Both the position numbers and the translations under genes were made by a program. DNA of 64,000 bases from Acinetobacter populi (GTDB taxonomy: Bacteria; Pseudomonadota; Gammaproteobacteria; Pseudomonadales; Moraxellaceae). Positions 37,790-47,814 of this stretch are shown one piece after another (the first letter of the stretch is position 1; each line of letters begins with the position of its first letter). A model generated the notes under the pieces. The model saw nothing but the letters and a program-made list of their open reading frames with translations. It made no database searches and was not told the DNA's origin. Location of the stretch: positions 434,001 to 498,000 of the forward strand of contig NZ_NEXX01000001.1 of the NCBI RefSeq assembly GCF_002174125.1. Direction: 5' to 3'.

Positions 37790-39430
37790 CTAGTTGAATG
37801 CTTTTAATAAACCTTTGGTCGAGCTATCAAGTGTGTCATCCACCTCTGCTGCATGACCAATATAAGGCAATAACTCCTGTGCAATTGCCTTGCCCATTTC
37901 TACGCCCCACTGATCAAATGGATTAATATCCCAAAGTACTGATTGGACGAATACTTTATGTTCATACAAAGCAATCAATGTCCCCAGATAGAATGGATCC
38001 AGCTGCGGAATAATGATGGTTGAACTTGGCTTATTGCCATAATACTGACGATAGGAAGGCATGCTTTCACTATTTTTAACTGCATGACTACCAAAAGCCA
38101 ATAATCTGGACTGTGCCAGACAGTTGGAGATCGACAATTGATGCTGTTTCTGTAAGGCTTCAAAAGGCTTGTCGCGCTTACTTAACTGTTTATTACGATA
38201 TCGGGTCTTGGCAATGATAAAATCTGTTGAAACCGTTAGCGTACCTTGATGCAATAGTTGATAAAAAGCATGTTGCGCATTGGGCCCAACTTCTCCCCAA
38301 ATAATTGGACAAGTCGGATAATCAACCTGTGAATCATCTCGTCTGATGGATTTACCATTCGACTCCATTTCCAACTGTTGTAAATAAGAAGTAAAAAACT
38401 CCAAACGTCCATCATATGGTAAGATGGCATGGGTATGGATATCCAGATAATTATTATTCCAGATGCCAATTAAGGCCAGCAATACCGGTAAATTCTCATG
38501 CCAATCAGCGTTACGGAAATGTTGATCAATAAAGTATGCACCTTGCAAGAACTCTTTAAATCTCTCCATACCAATCAAAATGGCAATAGGTAAACCGATG
38601 GCAGACCATAAGGAATAACGCCCGCCTACCCAGTCCCATAAATTAAGCTGCAAATCAGGTGAAATTCCCCAGTTTTGCATTTTCTCGGTACTGGTCGATA
38701 CGCCAATAAAATGGCAGCGCATCACCGACTCACGATCACCCAGACTTTCTATCAGCCACTGTCTAGCAGTATCTGCATTGGATAAGGTATCCACTGTGGT
38801 GAATGATTTTGATGAGATAATAAATAAAGTCGATGCTGGACGTAAATTTTCAACAATCTGACTTAACTGGCTCCCATCCATGGTGGAAGCAAAATGAACA
38901 TTTATCTGATCGGTCGCATTTTGATAAGGTGCAAGCGCACGACAAACCATCAATGGTCCCAGATCTGAACCACCAACCCCAATGTTTACAACATCAGTAA
39001 TTTTTTCGCCTGTCGTCCCCCTAAACTGACCAGATTGAATTTTATGTACAATCTCTGTCATTTTATCAAGTTGCTGATGAACCAACTGATTGACATCAAA
39101 ATCAGGATCCTGTTCATCATTTAAGCGAGGTGTTCGCAATGCCCAGTGCATCGCACTCCGATGTTCGGTATGATTGATATGTTCTTTGGAAAATAATTTA
39201 TCAATCCAACGAACAAGTTGTTTCTCATTGGCAAGTGCAATTAACTGGTCTAAAACATTTTGGTCCAGACGCTCTTTACTATAATCAAAAAGCAAGCCAT
39301 TATTTTCGATATGAAGATGTTCAAAACGCTCAGGATCAGATTGAAATAAATCATTTAAATGAAGATTTTTAAATTTTTTTGCAAGTAATTGCAATTGTTG
39401 TTCTGCATCCAGCATAAGTTTACTCGTCAT
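37790..39430 (-). CDS. pgi: Glucose-6-phosphate isomerase
   Basis: A 546-residue enzyme converting glucose 6-phosphate and fructose 6-phosphate. Family blocks are NIGVGGSDLGPLM, SKSFTTVDTLSNA, GGRYSLWSAIGLPIA, GEVGPNAQHAFYQLLHQG and the catalytic-lysine segment YEHKVFVQSVLWDINPFDQWGVE. Normal length. In Acinetobacter this copy belongs to the capsule precursor set (galU-ugd-gpi). It starts 4 bp after ugd, so the three genes form one operon feeding UDP-glucose metabolism. Confidence 0.97.
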   Translation of the reverse strand: MTSKLMLDAEQQLQLLAKKFKNLHLNDLFQSDPERFEHLHIENNGLLFDYSKERLDQNVLDQLIALANEKQLVRWIDKLFSKEHINHTEHRSAMHWALRTPRLNDEQDPDFDVNQLVHQQLDKMTEIVHKIQSGQFRGTTGEKITDVVNIGVGGSDLGPLMVCRALAPYQNATDQINVHFASTMDGSQLSQIVENLRPASTLFIISSKSFTTVDTLSNADTARQWLIESLGDRESVMRCHFIGVSTSTEKMQNWGISPDLQLNLWDWVGGRYSLWSAIGLPIAILIGMERFKEFLQGAYFIDQHFRNADWHENLPVLLALIGIWNNNYLDIHTHAILPYDGRLEFFTSYLQQLEMESNGKSIRRDDSQVDYPTCPIIWGEVGPNAQHAFYQLLHQGTLTVSTDFIIAKTRYRNKQLSKRDKPFEALQKQHQLSISNCLAQSRLLAFGSHAVKNSESMPSYRQYYGNKPSSTIIIPQLDPFYLGTLIALYEHKVFVQSVLWDINPFDQWGVEMGKAIAQELLPYIGHAAEVDDTLDSSTKGLLKAFN

Positions 39431-39434
39431 CTTG

Positions 39435-40688
39435 TTAACGACCTATTCCCAGATAATGGAAACCTTGTTGTTTAACATATTGTGGATTATAAATGTTGCG
39501 TCCATCAATAAGATTAAAACTTTTCATTTTTTGCCGTAACTCAATATAATCCGGACTCCAATACTGCTTCCATTCCGTGACTAGACACAAAGCATCGGCA
39601 TTTTCTACAGCCTGATATTGATGATCACACAATACCAGTAATGGCTGATCTGGATAATGTTGTCTTAAATTATCCAATGCTCTTGGATCGTGTACCTGAG
39701 TAATGGCGCCCTGTGCCCAACATGCTTCAAGAATATTAAGAATGGGGGCTTGTGCCAGACTATTGGTATTGGGTTTAAATGCAGCGCCCCAAAACGCAAT
39801 TACCTTTCCTTTGAGCTGACAATCAAACAGAGTCCACAACTTTCTGAAAATAATTTCTTTTTGATATTCATTAATATCCCAAATCTTATCCAGCAAACCA
39901 TTGACACTTCCAGTTTCCTGTACCACTTCTTTTAACGTCAATACATCGCGAGTTAAATTCCCCCCACCAAAACCACATCCCGGATAAAGATATTGTTTAC
40001 CGATACGAGTATCCGTCGACATGGCCACACGTACTTCTTCAATATCTACACCCAACGCTTCTGCCGCATTCGATAAGTCATTCATAAAACTAACTTTGGT
40101 CGCCAGAAACCCTGATATAGAAAGTTTGGTAAACTCCGCTGCACGCACTGACATAAAATTATACTGTGTCAGTAGAGGAAAAATGGGTCTAAAGATTTCT
40201 TGTACCAGCAATTTGGTTGGTCTGCCACTTTCACAGCCGACGATCAAATTTGGGGTAAGAAAACTGCATAATAGATTACCTTCCTGTAAAAAGTCTGGAA
40301 TATAAACAATATTTGGGTTAGCAATAAGTGCCTTAAACTCATCGGTTTTGCCTAAACCCAAGTGTGAATAGTTAATCACCAAATCAAATTGTGTAAACTG
40401 ATGGCTAAAATCCTGCTGCTCAAAACAATCACATTGCTCATAAGCCAGAGCCAAAATACAGACTTTTACATCACTTAAACCGCAATGATCAACCGCAATT
40501 TGAGAGGTTTCCAATTGACGATTAATTGCCCTACTTAAATCAAAGTCATCAAAAATGATTTGTCGCTGTTGTAATTTAAGCAATAACGCATCATCTTGCG
40601 GTTGCCAGAAAATTTTATGGCCAACATCAGCAAGATGATATGCCATAACAGCAGCATTTACAGAAGCACCAATAATTTGAATATACAT
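39435..40688 (-). CDS. ugd: UDP-glucose 6-dehydrogenase-like protein lacking the catalytic Cys
   Basis: A 417-residue protein of the UDP-glucose/GDP-mannose dehydrogenase fold: N-terminal Rossmann domain starting YIQIIGASVNAA, central helix EFTKLSISGFLATKVSFMND, nucleotide-sugar loop YPGCGFGGGNLTRD (235-248) and C-terminal domain with GAAFKPNT. The usual GFGGSCFPKD is GFGGGNLTRD here, so the catalytic cysteine is Asn244 and the conserved Lys is Arg247. The glycine motif GxGYVG is also changed to GASVNA, and the Asp-Asp-x-Arg of the C-terminal domain is lost. From memory, Acinetobacter K-locus 'Ugd' proteins share these changes. The symbol follows position in galU-ugd-pgi; activity is uncertain. 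Confidence 0.8.
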   Translation of the reverse strand: MYIQIIGASVNAAVMAYHLADVGHKIFWQPQDDALLLKLQQRQIIFDDFDLSRAINRQLETSQIAVDHCGLSDVKVCILALAYEQCDCFEQQDFSHQFTQFDLVINYSHLGLGKTDEFKALIANPNIVYIPDFLQEGNLLCSFLTPNLIVGCESGRPTKLLVQEIFRPIFPLLTQYNFMSVRAAEFTKLSISGFLATKVSFMNDLSNAAEALGVDIEEVRVAMSTDTRIGKQYLYPGCGFGGGNLTRDVLTLKEVVQETGSVNGLLDKIWDINEYQKEIIFRKLWTLFDCQLKGKVIAFWGAAFKPNTNSLAQAPILNILEACWAQGAITQVHDPRALDNLRQHYPDQPLLVLCDHQYQAVENADALCLVTEWKQYWSPDYIELRQKMKSFNLIDGRNIYNPQYVKQQGFHYLGIGR

Positions 40689-40698
40689 ATTTTTATCT

Positions 40699-41568
40699 TT
40701 ATTTAATTGTATCCAAGAAATCCATCAATTGCGTATTAAGATCATCACGTTTTAGGGTGTAGTGTATAATTGCCTGAATGTAACCAATTTTACTGCCGCA
40801 ATCATATGTTTCACCTTTCAGGGTAACCGCTTGAATTTTTTGTTCAGTTAAAAGTTGCGCCATTGCGTCAGTTAACTGGATTTCACCCGATTTGTCTGCC
40901 TGAGCCAAATGTAAATATTTAAAAATTTCCGGAGTAAAAACATAACGGCCTACAATAGCTAGTGTCGATGGCGCTTCATTAACAGGCGGCTTTTCAACCA
41001 GCCCTAGAATATTATTGCTGTGCTGTCCATCAACTTCTTCCAAACGCACAATGCCGTATTTATCTACACACTCAGGCGCAACATCTTCAACCATAATCTG
41101 GGAAGCCTGATGCTGTTCAAACTGCTCAATCATCTGTGCAAGATTATTTTTATCGGAGGAATCAACCAAGACGTCAGGTAGCAATACCACAAATGGATCA
41201 TTACCAATGACTTTTTCAGCACATAGTACCGCATGTCCTAGGCCTAACGGTTCTGGCTGACGCACAGTCACAACAGTGACATGTTCGGGAATAATATGTT
41301 TAATTTGCTGAAGCAAGTCATATTTTTTCTTTTTTTCTAGTAATGCTTCAAGCTCTGCATCACGGTCAAAATAATTTTCTATCGCGTGCTTGGCGGGATG
41401 GGTGACCAGAATAAGTGTATCAATACCTGCTTCTATTGCTTCCTGAACAACATAATCAATCACGGGGCGGTCAACCACTGTAATCATCTCTTTAGGAATA
41501 GACTTGCTTGCAGGTAAAAGTCGTGTACCAAAACCAGCTACCGGTAGAATTGCTTTTTTAACTGCCAT
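40699..41568 (-). CDS. galU: UTP--glucose-1-phosphate uridylyltransferase
   Basis: A 289-residue nucleotidyltransferase that makes UDP-glucose from UTP and glucose 1-phosphate. The N-terminal signature is PVAGFGTRLLPASKSIPKEM; PEPLGLGHAVLCAEKVIGNDPFVVLLPDVLVD and the sugar-binding GLVEKPP follow. Standard length. It is the first gene of galU-ugd-pgi on the minus strand and is divergent from pgm, so glucose 1-phosphate supply and use start from one intergenic region of 151 bp. Confidence 0.97.
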   Translation of the reverse strand: MAVKKAILPVAGFGTRLLPASKSIPKEMITVVDRPVIDYVVQEAIEAGIDTLILVTHPAKHAIENYFDRDAELEALLEKKKKYDLLQQIKHIIPEHVTVVTVRQPEPLGLGHAVLCAEKVIGNDPFVVLLPDVLVDSSDKNNLAQMIEQFEQHQASQIMVEDVAPECVDKYGIVRLEEVDGQHSNNILGLVEKPPVNEAPSTLAIVGRYVFTPEIFKYLHLAQADKSGEIQLTDAMAQLLTEQKIQAVTLKGETYDCGSKIGYIQAIIHYTLKRDDLNTQLMDFLDTIK

Positions 41569-41670
41569 AAATTATTCACATAAAAATTTTTCATGGATTA
41601 TAGCAAAACAAATACAGCAGATTGTAATAAAATGCTGCGATTTTTAACTTTATAGCATCAGATATTCTCG

Positions 41671-41676
41671 TATAAT
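41671..41676 (+). promoter_or_regulatory. Probable pgm -10 element
   Basis: A perfect TATAAT 43 bp before the pgm start, in the galU/pgm divergent gap. I see no good -35 at 16-18 bp spacing, so the promoter may need an activator or may be weak. Confidence 0.4.
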
Positions 41677-41719
41677 AGCTAGCAATTTATAACATGATTT
41701 TATTTTAAGGGAACAACAC

Positions 41720-43099
41720 GTGAAAATTAATTGTATCAAAGCTTATGATATCCGAGGTGAGCTAGGCACAGAATTAAATGAGGATATTGCTTATCGTGTT
41801 GGACGTGCTTATGGTGATTTATACCAACCCAAAACTGTTGCTGTCGGATGTGATATCCGCCTTTCCAGTGAAAGCTTAAAACAAGCCACAATTAAGGGAC
41901 TAAATGACGCAGGTGTCAATGTACTTGATTTAGGCATGACAGGCACAGAAGAAGTTTATTTCGCTGCATTTCACCTTGATGTGCAAGGTGGAATAGAAAT
42001 CACTGCCAGTCATAATCCAATGAATTATAATGGCATGAAACTGGTACGGGAAAATGCTCGACCGATCAGTATAGAAACTGGCTTAAAAGATATACAACGT
42101 ATTGCAGAAAGTGGCGACTTCAAAACACCAGCACAACCCGGCACAACCACTCTGTATAATATCGTACCAGAATATGTTGACCACCTGATGAGTTATATTG
42201 ATATTACCCAGCTCCAGCCGTTAAAACTACTGGTAAATGCAGGGAATGGTGCTGCAGGTCACGTCATTGATGAAATTGAAAAACGTTTTAAACAAAATAA
42301 TGTACCTGTCACTTTCATTAAAATTAATCACGAAGCAGATGGTAGTTTCCCCAATGGCATCCCCAATCCAATCCTGCTTGAAAACCAGGGCGTTACTCGC
42401 AATGCTGTGTTAGCACACCAAGCTGACCTTGGCATTGCATGGGATGGCGATTTTGACCGGTGCTTCCTATTTGATGAAACAGGTCAATTTATCGAAGGTT
42501 ATTATATAGTCGGACTATTGGCGGCAGCATTCCTAACCAAGTCCAGTCAGGAAAAAATTGTGCACGACCCACGTCTGGTCTGGAATACACTGGATGTGGT
42601 CAGCCAATATGATGGTAGTGTGGCAGTACAATCAAAATCCGGACATGCCTTTATCAAAGAGATTATGCGTCAGGAAAATGCTATCTATGGTGGTGAAATG
42701 AGTGCCCATCACTATTTCCGTGATTTTGGTTATTGTGATAGCGGTATGATCCCATGGTTATTGGTCATCGACTTACTCTCGAAAAAGAAAACTTCATTGT
42801 CAACTTTGGTCAATGGCATGATTGCTAAGTATCCATGTAGTGGTGAAATTAACTTTAAGGTTCAAGATAGCCAAAAAACCATTCAACATGTATTAAATCA
42901 TTTTAAAGATCAAAGCCCTGAACTAGATCATACTGATGGCGTGTCGGCAGATTTTGGGGATTGGCGTTTTAACATTCGTAGCTCAAATACCGAACCATTA
43001 CTACGTTTGAATATCGAAATTAAACAAAATGAGGATAGTAATAAATTACAACATGCCATTGATTTAGTCTCAGACTTAATTCAGGCCGAAATATATTAA
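41720..43099 (+). CDS. pgm: Phosphomannomutase/phosphoglucomutase
   Basis: A 459-residue alpha-D-phosphohexomutase interconverting hexose 6- and 1-phosphates for UDP-glucose or GDP-mannose synthesis. The phosphoserine loop is [13 protein letters not shown], the metal site [11 protein letters not shown], the sugar-binding loop [10 protein letters not shown], and the phosphate-binding [12 protein letters not shown] is near the C-terminus. The start is GTG at 41720 with AAGG about 9 bases upstream; no ATG fits. The sequence closely recalls the Pgm at the end of Acinetobacter capsule loci. It is divergent from galU rather than convergent with gpi as in the A. baumannii K locus. Confidence 0.94.
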   Translation: MKINCIKAYDIRGELGTELNEDIAYRVGRAYGDLYQPKTVAVGCDIRLSSESLKQATIKGLNDAGVNVLDLGMTGTEEVYFAAFHLDVQGGIEITASHNPMNYNGMKLVRENARPISIETGLKDIQRIAESGDFKTPAQPGTTTLYNIVPEYVDHLMSYIDITQLQPLKLLVNAGNGAAGHVIDEIEKRFKQNNVPVTFIKINHEADGSFPNGIPNPILLENQGVTRNAVLAHQADLGIAWDGDFDRCFLFDETGQFIEGYYIVGLLAAAFLTKSSQEKIVHDPRLVWNTLDVVSQYDGSVAVQSKSGHAFIKEIMRQENAIYGGEMSAHHYFRDFGYCDSGMIPWLLVIDLLSKKKTSLSTLVNGMIAKYPCSGEINFKVQDSQKTIQHVLNHFKDQSPELDHTDGVSADFGDWRFNIRSSNTEPLLRLNIEIKQNEDSNKLQHAIDLVSDLIQAEIY

Positions 43100-43114
43100 T
43101 ACATAATAGAAAAA

Positions 43115-43200
43115 TAATGCCGAATTAAATATCATAACATATTTATCTTATCGGCATTAATGTGATTCCATTCACCCTTTTTATTAAAAGAAGTGAATGG
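43115..43200 (+). terminator. Two inverted repeats downstream of pgm
   Basis: TAATGCCGA at 43115-43123 pairs with TCGGCATTA at 43151-43159 (27-base loop). A second hairpin pairs CCATTCAC at 43168-43175 with GTGAATGG at 43193-43200, with an inner CTTTT/AAAAG extension. Neither has a T-run directly after it. They may end pgm transcription or act with the convergent degP. The rest of the gap to 43350 is AT-rich and unremarkable. Confidence 0.4.
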
Positions 43201-43350
43201 AAAACATATTTTTTTAAAATTGAATAATATTATTGTATGATTAATCGAAAAATTAAATCTCTCTAATCAAGTAAATTAAACTCTATATTCCATCAAAGCT
43301 TTCCGCTCTATATTTAAGCGTTATTAAACTGATGGAAAATTATTAATTAT

Positions 43351-44727
43351 TCAATTATCAAGTCTCAAACCCAAAATTGTAGGTTGTCCTTGGCGCACAA
43401 TGTAAACTGGCACAACCACTTTTTTATCAACACTTTCTATCGCCTGTTTAAAATCAGTCAGGTTCTTGATCGGTTTATCTGCAATTTGGGTAATAACATC
43501 ATATTGCTGAATACCTGAACGCGCTGCCAGACCACCATATGATAAATCCTGAACCACCACACCTTGTAATTTATAACGCGCTTTTTCCTGTGCAGTTAAT
43601 TCACGTAATGCGATACCTAGCTTTGAACTTGGGTTATTCACACTTTCTTTTTTGGCAGGTGGTGTTTCATCGGGCGAAGAGACCAGTGTTACGGCTATCT
43701 CCTGACGTTTATGATTGTGTAAAACTGTCAAATTAATTTTCTGGTTGATCTGGGTACGATTAATTAGATTAATCAGATCCGAAGTGCGTACCAGATTATG
43801 ACCATTATAACTGAGAATAATATCACCCGCTCTTAAACCAGCTTTTTCCGCCGGAGAATTTGGTGCAACTTGAGTAATGAGTGCACCTTCAGGTTTGTCC
43901 AATTGATAAGCTTCTGCAAGATTACGATCCACATCCTGCAACATCACCCCCAAATATGGGCGCGATACCTTGCCAGTGGTTCGGAGTTGATTTACCACAT
44001 CCATGGCAACATCGATCGGAATAGAAAATGATAGCCCCATATAACCACCAGTACCACTAAAGATACGGGAATTTACCCCAACGACTTCACCTTTTTCATT
44101 AAATAAAGGACCACCAGAATTGCCAGGATTTAAAGCCACATCCGTCTGAATAAAGGGGACTGAGGTTTCATTGGACATGGTTCGGGATTTTGCACTAACG
44201 ATCCCGGCCGAAGCAGAGTAATCAAAACCAAAAGGTGAGCCAATTGCCAATACTGGTTGCCCGACTTTTAACTGATCTACATCACCAGTTTTAAGTGCAG
44301 GAAAATGATCACCTTTGACTTTTAACAAGGCCACATCGGTACGTTCATCACTCCCCACTACATCTGCATCGAGTTCACGGCGATCATTCAATGTAATGGT
44401 AACTTTGGACGCATCTTTGACTACATGATGGTTGGTAAGGAGGTAACCGTCAGAACTAATAAAAAAAGCACTGCCATAGGCATTTTGTTCCCTGGGAATT
44501 TGTTGCTGCGGAATAATAATTTGATTGCCAAAAAAACGTCTTAATAGATCGGGAACCTGTTCTTGCATCATTTCTTGTTGTGACAGAGATTTTGTTGCAC
44601 TCACACTCACCACAGCAGGACTCACTTGCTCGACCAAATTGGAAAAATCCACCGGAATCGCTGCTTGAGCAGTTATTGTTGTTGCTGCAAATGTCATTAT
44701 GCCTAAGGCATGATTTAATTTTTTCAT
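43351..44727 (-). CDS. DegP/MucD-type periplasmic serine protease
   Basis: About 458 residues from the ATG at 44727, chosen because it begins the signal peptide (LNHALGIMTFAATTITAQA); an in-frame ATG at 44766 adds 13 residues without a ribosome site. The trypsin-like domain has His101 (TNHHVV), Asp131 (DERTDVALLKV) and Ser204 (NPGNSGGPLFN), followed by two PDZ domains. It degrades or refolds damaged envelope proteins. In Pseudomonas mucD lies next to lepA and near nadB; here nadB is still adjacent and divergent, but the sugar-nucleotide genes separate it from lepA. Confidence 0.93.
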   Translation of the reverse strand: MKKLNHALGIMTFAATTITAQAAIPVDFSNLVEQVSPAVVSVSATKSLSQQEMMQEQVPDLLRRFFGNQIIIPQQQIPREQNAYGSAFFISSDGYLLTNHHVVKDASKVTITLNDRRELDADVVGSDERTDVALLKVKGDHFPALKTGDVDQLKVGQPVLAIGSPFGFDYSASAGIVSAKSRTMSNETSVPFIQTDVALNPGNSGGPLFNEKGEVVGVNSRIFSGTGGYMGLSFSIPIDVAMDVVNQLRTTGKVSRPYLGVMLQDVDRNLAEAYQLDKPEGALITQVAPNSPAEKAGLRAGDIILSYNGHNLVRTSDLINLINRTQINQKINLTVLHNHKRQEIAVTLVSSPDETPPAKKESVNNPSSKLGIALRELTAQEKARYKLQGVVVQDLSYGGLAARSGIQQYDVITQIADKPIKNLTDFKQAIESVDKKVVVPVYIVRQGQPTILGLRLDN

Positions 44728-44914
44728 AAAACTTAGCCCGTTATTAAATAACAGCTTTTTTAGCATGTGCAGGTAAAAATTTCCGTAAAGAATTGTGATT
44801 TTCTGCCCTATTCTATATTTTTATTATCAATAATGAATATCATTTTAAGTGAGTGCCAAAATCAAGGATTTGTAGTATCTTAAAAAGATTTCCATCATCT
44901 CATTTAATATTCTT

Positions 44915-46549
44915 ATGAATACACCCCAACAATCGCCTTATTGTTTTGATGTCATCATCATTGGAAGCGGCGGTGCAGGACTCACTTTAGCCTTATCCCT
45001 ACCCGACCATTATCAAATAGCCATTCTTGCCAAATCTCACTTACAAGATGCCAGCACATATTATGCACAAGGTGGCGTTGCCGCAGTACTAGATCAATCA
45101 GACTCCATTGAACAGCATATTGATGACACGATGATTGCAGGCGGACATTTATGTCACCTTGATGCAGTGACATTTACCGTGGAAGGTGGACATGATGCGG
45201 TTGATTTTTTATTGAAGCAAGGCGTGCAATTTACCCTCGATGAACAGGATAATTTACACCTAACGCGTGAAGGCGGACATTCACAACGCCGGATTATCCA
45301 TGCTGCGGATGCTACAGGTAAAGCCATTTCAACCACACTAGTACAACGTGCCAAAGAAAAACAGAATATTCAGCTATTCGAGAATGTGATTGCCATTGAT
45401 GTCATCACCACACAAAAAGCCCAACTCGAGTCACAACATAATCGGGCAATCGGCGTTTATGCGTTAAACGAAGAAAGCAGCGAAGTTGAAACCTTTCTGG
45501 CACCTTTTACTGCGCTCGCCTGTGGTGGTGCAATGAAAGCCTATCTTTACACCTCAAACCCGGATATTGCTACAGGTGATGGGATTGCCATGGCTTGGCG
45601 TGCAGGCTGTCGTGTGTCCAATATGGAGTTTAATCAGTTCCATCCCACCTGTCTTTATCATCCACAAGCCCGTTCATTTCTGATTACCGAAGCAATGCGT
45701 GGTGAAGGTGCGTATTTACGTTTGCCCGATGGTGAACGTTTTATGCTGCGCTTTGATGAACATGCCGAACTCGCCCCTCGTGATGTAGTGGCTCGGGCCA
45801 TTGACTATGAAATCAAACGTCTTGGTCTACGTCATGTCTGGCTGGATATCACACATAAATCACCAGAATTTGTACGGGAACATTTCCCGACACTTTATGC
45901 TCGTCTACTTGAACTAGGAATTGACATTACCAAGGATATGATCCCTGTAGTTCCTGCGGCACATTATACCTGTGGTGGGGTAATGGTTGACCAGCATAGC
46001 CGTACTGACATTGATGGACTGTATGCCATTGGCGAAACTTCATGTACCGGTTTACATGGTGCAAATCGCATGGCCAGTAATTCCCTACTGGAATGTTTTG
46101 TCTATGGCATGAGTGCAGCCAAACATATTCAACAAGAATTTAAACAGGCTCCTCGTTTTAATACGGTTAAGCACTGGGATGCCTCACAGGTCGAAAATTC
46201 TGATGAAGATGTGGTGATCCTCCAAAACTGGGATGAATTACGCACCTCAATGTGGAACTATGTCGGTATTGTCCGTAGTAGCAAACGGCTGGAACGGGCG
46301 CTACACCGCATTGAAATGCTAAAACATGAAATTGAAGACTACTATCAGGGCTATAAAGTCAGTAAAAACCTGATTGAACTACGCAATCTGGTTCTGGTTT
46401 CTGAAATGATTGTACGCTGTGCTATGCAACGTAAGGAATCACGCGGACTACATTACACGCTGGATTATCCTGAACTTTCCAGTGAAATTCGCGATACCAT
46501 TTTGACACCACCCGATTTTCTGGTGAGTCAACCATTGGTAAATACATAA
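44915..46549 (+). CDS. nadB: L-aspartate oxidase
   Basis: A 544-residue FAD enzyme oxidising L-aspartate to iminoaspartate, the first step of NAD synthesis. The FAD-binding [15 protein letters not shown] opens the protein, followed by [39 protein letters not shown], and [13 protein letters not shown] near the flavin. Length is standard for the family. It is divergent from the degP-type gene and ends at a strong terminator. Confidence 0.96.
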   Translation: MNTPQQSPYCFDVIIIGSGGAGLTLALSLPDHYQIAILAKSHLQDASTYYAQGGVAAVLDQSDSIEQHIDDTMIAGGHLCHLDAVTFTVEGGHDAVDFLLKQGVQFTLDEQDNLHLTREGGHSQRRIIHAADATGKAISTTLVQRAKEKQNIQLFENVIAIDVITTQKAQLESQHNRAIGVYALNEESSEVETFLAPFTALACGGAMKAYLYTSNPDIATGDGIAMAWRAGCRVSNMEFNQFHPTCLYHPQARSFLITEAMRGEGAYLRLPDGERFMLRFDEHAELAPRDVVARAIDYEIKRLGLRHVWLDITHKSPEFVREHFPTLYARLLELGIDITKDMIPVVPAAHYTCGGVMVDQHSRTDIDGLYAIGETSCTGLHGANRMASNSLLECFVYGMSAAKHIQQEFKQAPRFNTVKHWDASQVENSDEDVVILQNWDELRTSMWNYVGIVRSSKRLERALHRIEMLKHEIEDYYQGYKVSKNLIELRNLVLVSEMIVRCAMQRKESRGLHYTLDYPELSSEIRDTILTPPDFLVSQPLVNT

Positions 46550-46570
46550 TATTTTTTAAAATTATTATAA

Positions 46571-46606
46571 CGCCAGAAATATTACCCTGATATTTCTGGC
46601 GTTTTT
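46571..46606 (+). terminator. nadB terminator, overlapping the end of the LysR gene
   Basis: A perfect 12-bp stem (CGCCAGAAATAT / ATATTTCTGGCG) with a 7-base loop, followed on the plus strand by TTTTTATTT. The stop and last few codons of the convergent LysR gene lie inside the hairpin. Confidence 0.85.
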
Positions 46607-47478
46607 ATTTGCACTGCTTGCTGCTGTAAAACTTCGATAAATCGCTTGAGATGAGCACTCCATGTTTCTGGTCGATGAGCGATTAAATAGGTATTGGATT
46701 GAGCAAAAGGCAAGTCCAGTACGATTTGCTGAACTTGCGTCCGATAATAAGATTGTGCCACATAAGACGCAGGTAAAATTGCCAATCCCATGCCTAGACT
46801 GACGCAACTGGTAATACCATCCAGACTGCCCATTTCTACAATCTGGCTGGCCGGCAGATGATAATGCTGCAAAAATAATTCTATACTTCTGCGATAACTA
46901 CAACCCTGCCGAAAACCAATAAAGCGTTGTTGCAATAAATAATTACGGTCCAATGGATTTTCGACATTGAGTGGCGCCAATAAAACCAACTGTTCAGTCC
47001 ATAAATGCAAACTATAAAAAAGATCAAGCGGTTGATCATTGGCAATAAATGCACAGTCTAGTTGAGCATTATTAATCATATTGATCAAATCACGAGTTGG
47101 CGCAGTATGCAAATGAAAAGACATCTTGGGATATTGATCCAACAGTGCATGGAAGAACTCAGGTAACCTAACCGCAGCAGTAGTTTGCATACTGCCAATT
47201 TGTAATGGTGTATCCCAGTTGATCTCATCACCACGGAATTGTTGTCGGACTTGCTGATGTAATGTCAGCATTTGTCTTGCATAGTGCAGCAATTGCTGCC
47301 CTGCCCGTGTGGCCCGAATCGGTGAATTGCGATGTAATAATTCACACGCCAACTCTGTTTCGAGCTTTTTAATATGATTGGTGATATTGGATTGTACCGT
47401 AAATAATTTTTCGGCAGCCAGTGAGAAACTACCACACTCCACTACAGCGACAAAAATTTCCAAAGATTTTAATTGCAT
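46582..47478 (-). CDS. LysR-family transcriptional regulator
   Basis: A 298-residue protein with an N-terminal winged helix-turn-helix (residues 1-60: LEIFVAVVECGSFSLAAEKLF ... ITNHIKKLETELACELLHR) and a periplasmic-binding-like effector domain from about residue 90. The effector is unknown. Divergent downstream plus-strand genes are a small membrane protein and an MFS exporter, the likeliest targets by the usual LysR arrangement; that is inference. Its last codons double as the nadB terminator stem. Confidence 0.9.
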   Translation of the reverse strand: MQLKSLEIFVAVVECGSFSLAAEKLFTVQSNITNHIKKLETELACELLHRNSPIRATRAGQQLLHYARQMLTLHQQVRQQFRGDEINWDTPLQIGSMQTTAAVRLPEFFHALLDQYPKMSFHLHTAPTRDLINMINNAQLDCAFIANDQPLDLFYSLHLWTEQLVLLAPLNVENPLDRNYLLQQRFIGFRQGCSYRRSIELFLQHYHLPASQIVEMGSLDGITSCVSLGMGLAILPASYVAQSYYRTQVQQIVLDLPFAQSNTYLIAHRPETWSAHLKRFIEVLQQQAVQIKTPEISG

Positions 47479-47584
47479 GGCAGCTATCTCATTTTAAGAT
47501 TTTATTGATCAATTCAAATCATTTTACCAGATAGCAATGCTTTTGTTTTAATCAACACAACAAAGATAACCATTGGATCTGGCC

Positions 47585-47752
47585 ATGCAGGACTTTATTG
47601 AGATTTTGAAATTATCTGGCATCGTTATTTTATTTTTGATCGTGACAGTACTGGTTCAACAACTTGATCACCGCTATAAAAAACTGCAAAACATCACTAA
47701 TGAAGTGGAATGTAGTCATTCCAATCCCTGTATAGAAGAATTCTTGCAATAG
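47585..47752 (+). CDS. Small single-pass membrane protein (55 aa)
   Basis: A 55-codon ORF between a LysR gene and an MFS gene. The product has one hydrophobic helix (residues about 8-25, LKLSGIVILFLIVTVLV), then a charged, probably coiled-coil segment (QQLDHRYKKLQNITNEVE) and a Cys-containing end (CSHSNPCIEEFLQ). GGA lies 7 bases upstream of the ATG. Codon pattern and the clean membrane-helix design support a real gene. The CSHSNPC motif could bind metal or form a disulfide. I do not recognise the family. The MFS gene begins 62 bp downstream on the same strand. Confidence 0.65.
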   Translation: MQDFIEILKLSGIVILFLIVTVLVQQLDHRYKKLQNITNEVECSHSNPCIEEFLQ

Positions 47753-47814
47753 CAAGTGCATAGCTACTGATAAATATTGTAAGCTTGGCGACTGATCGGG
47801 ACATCATTTAAATT

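Noticed and set aside
43168..43200. Small RNA or insertion-sequence end at the inverted repeats after pgm
   Set aside because: No promoter, transposase or matching partner end was found; a terminator-like role is simpler.
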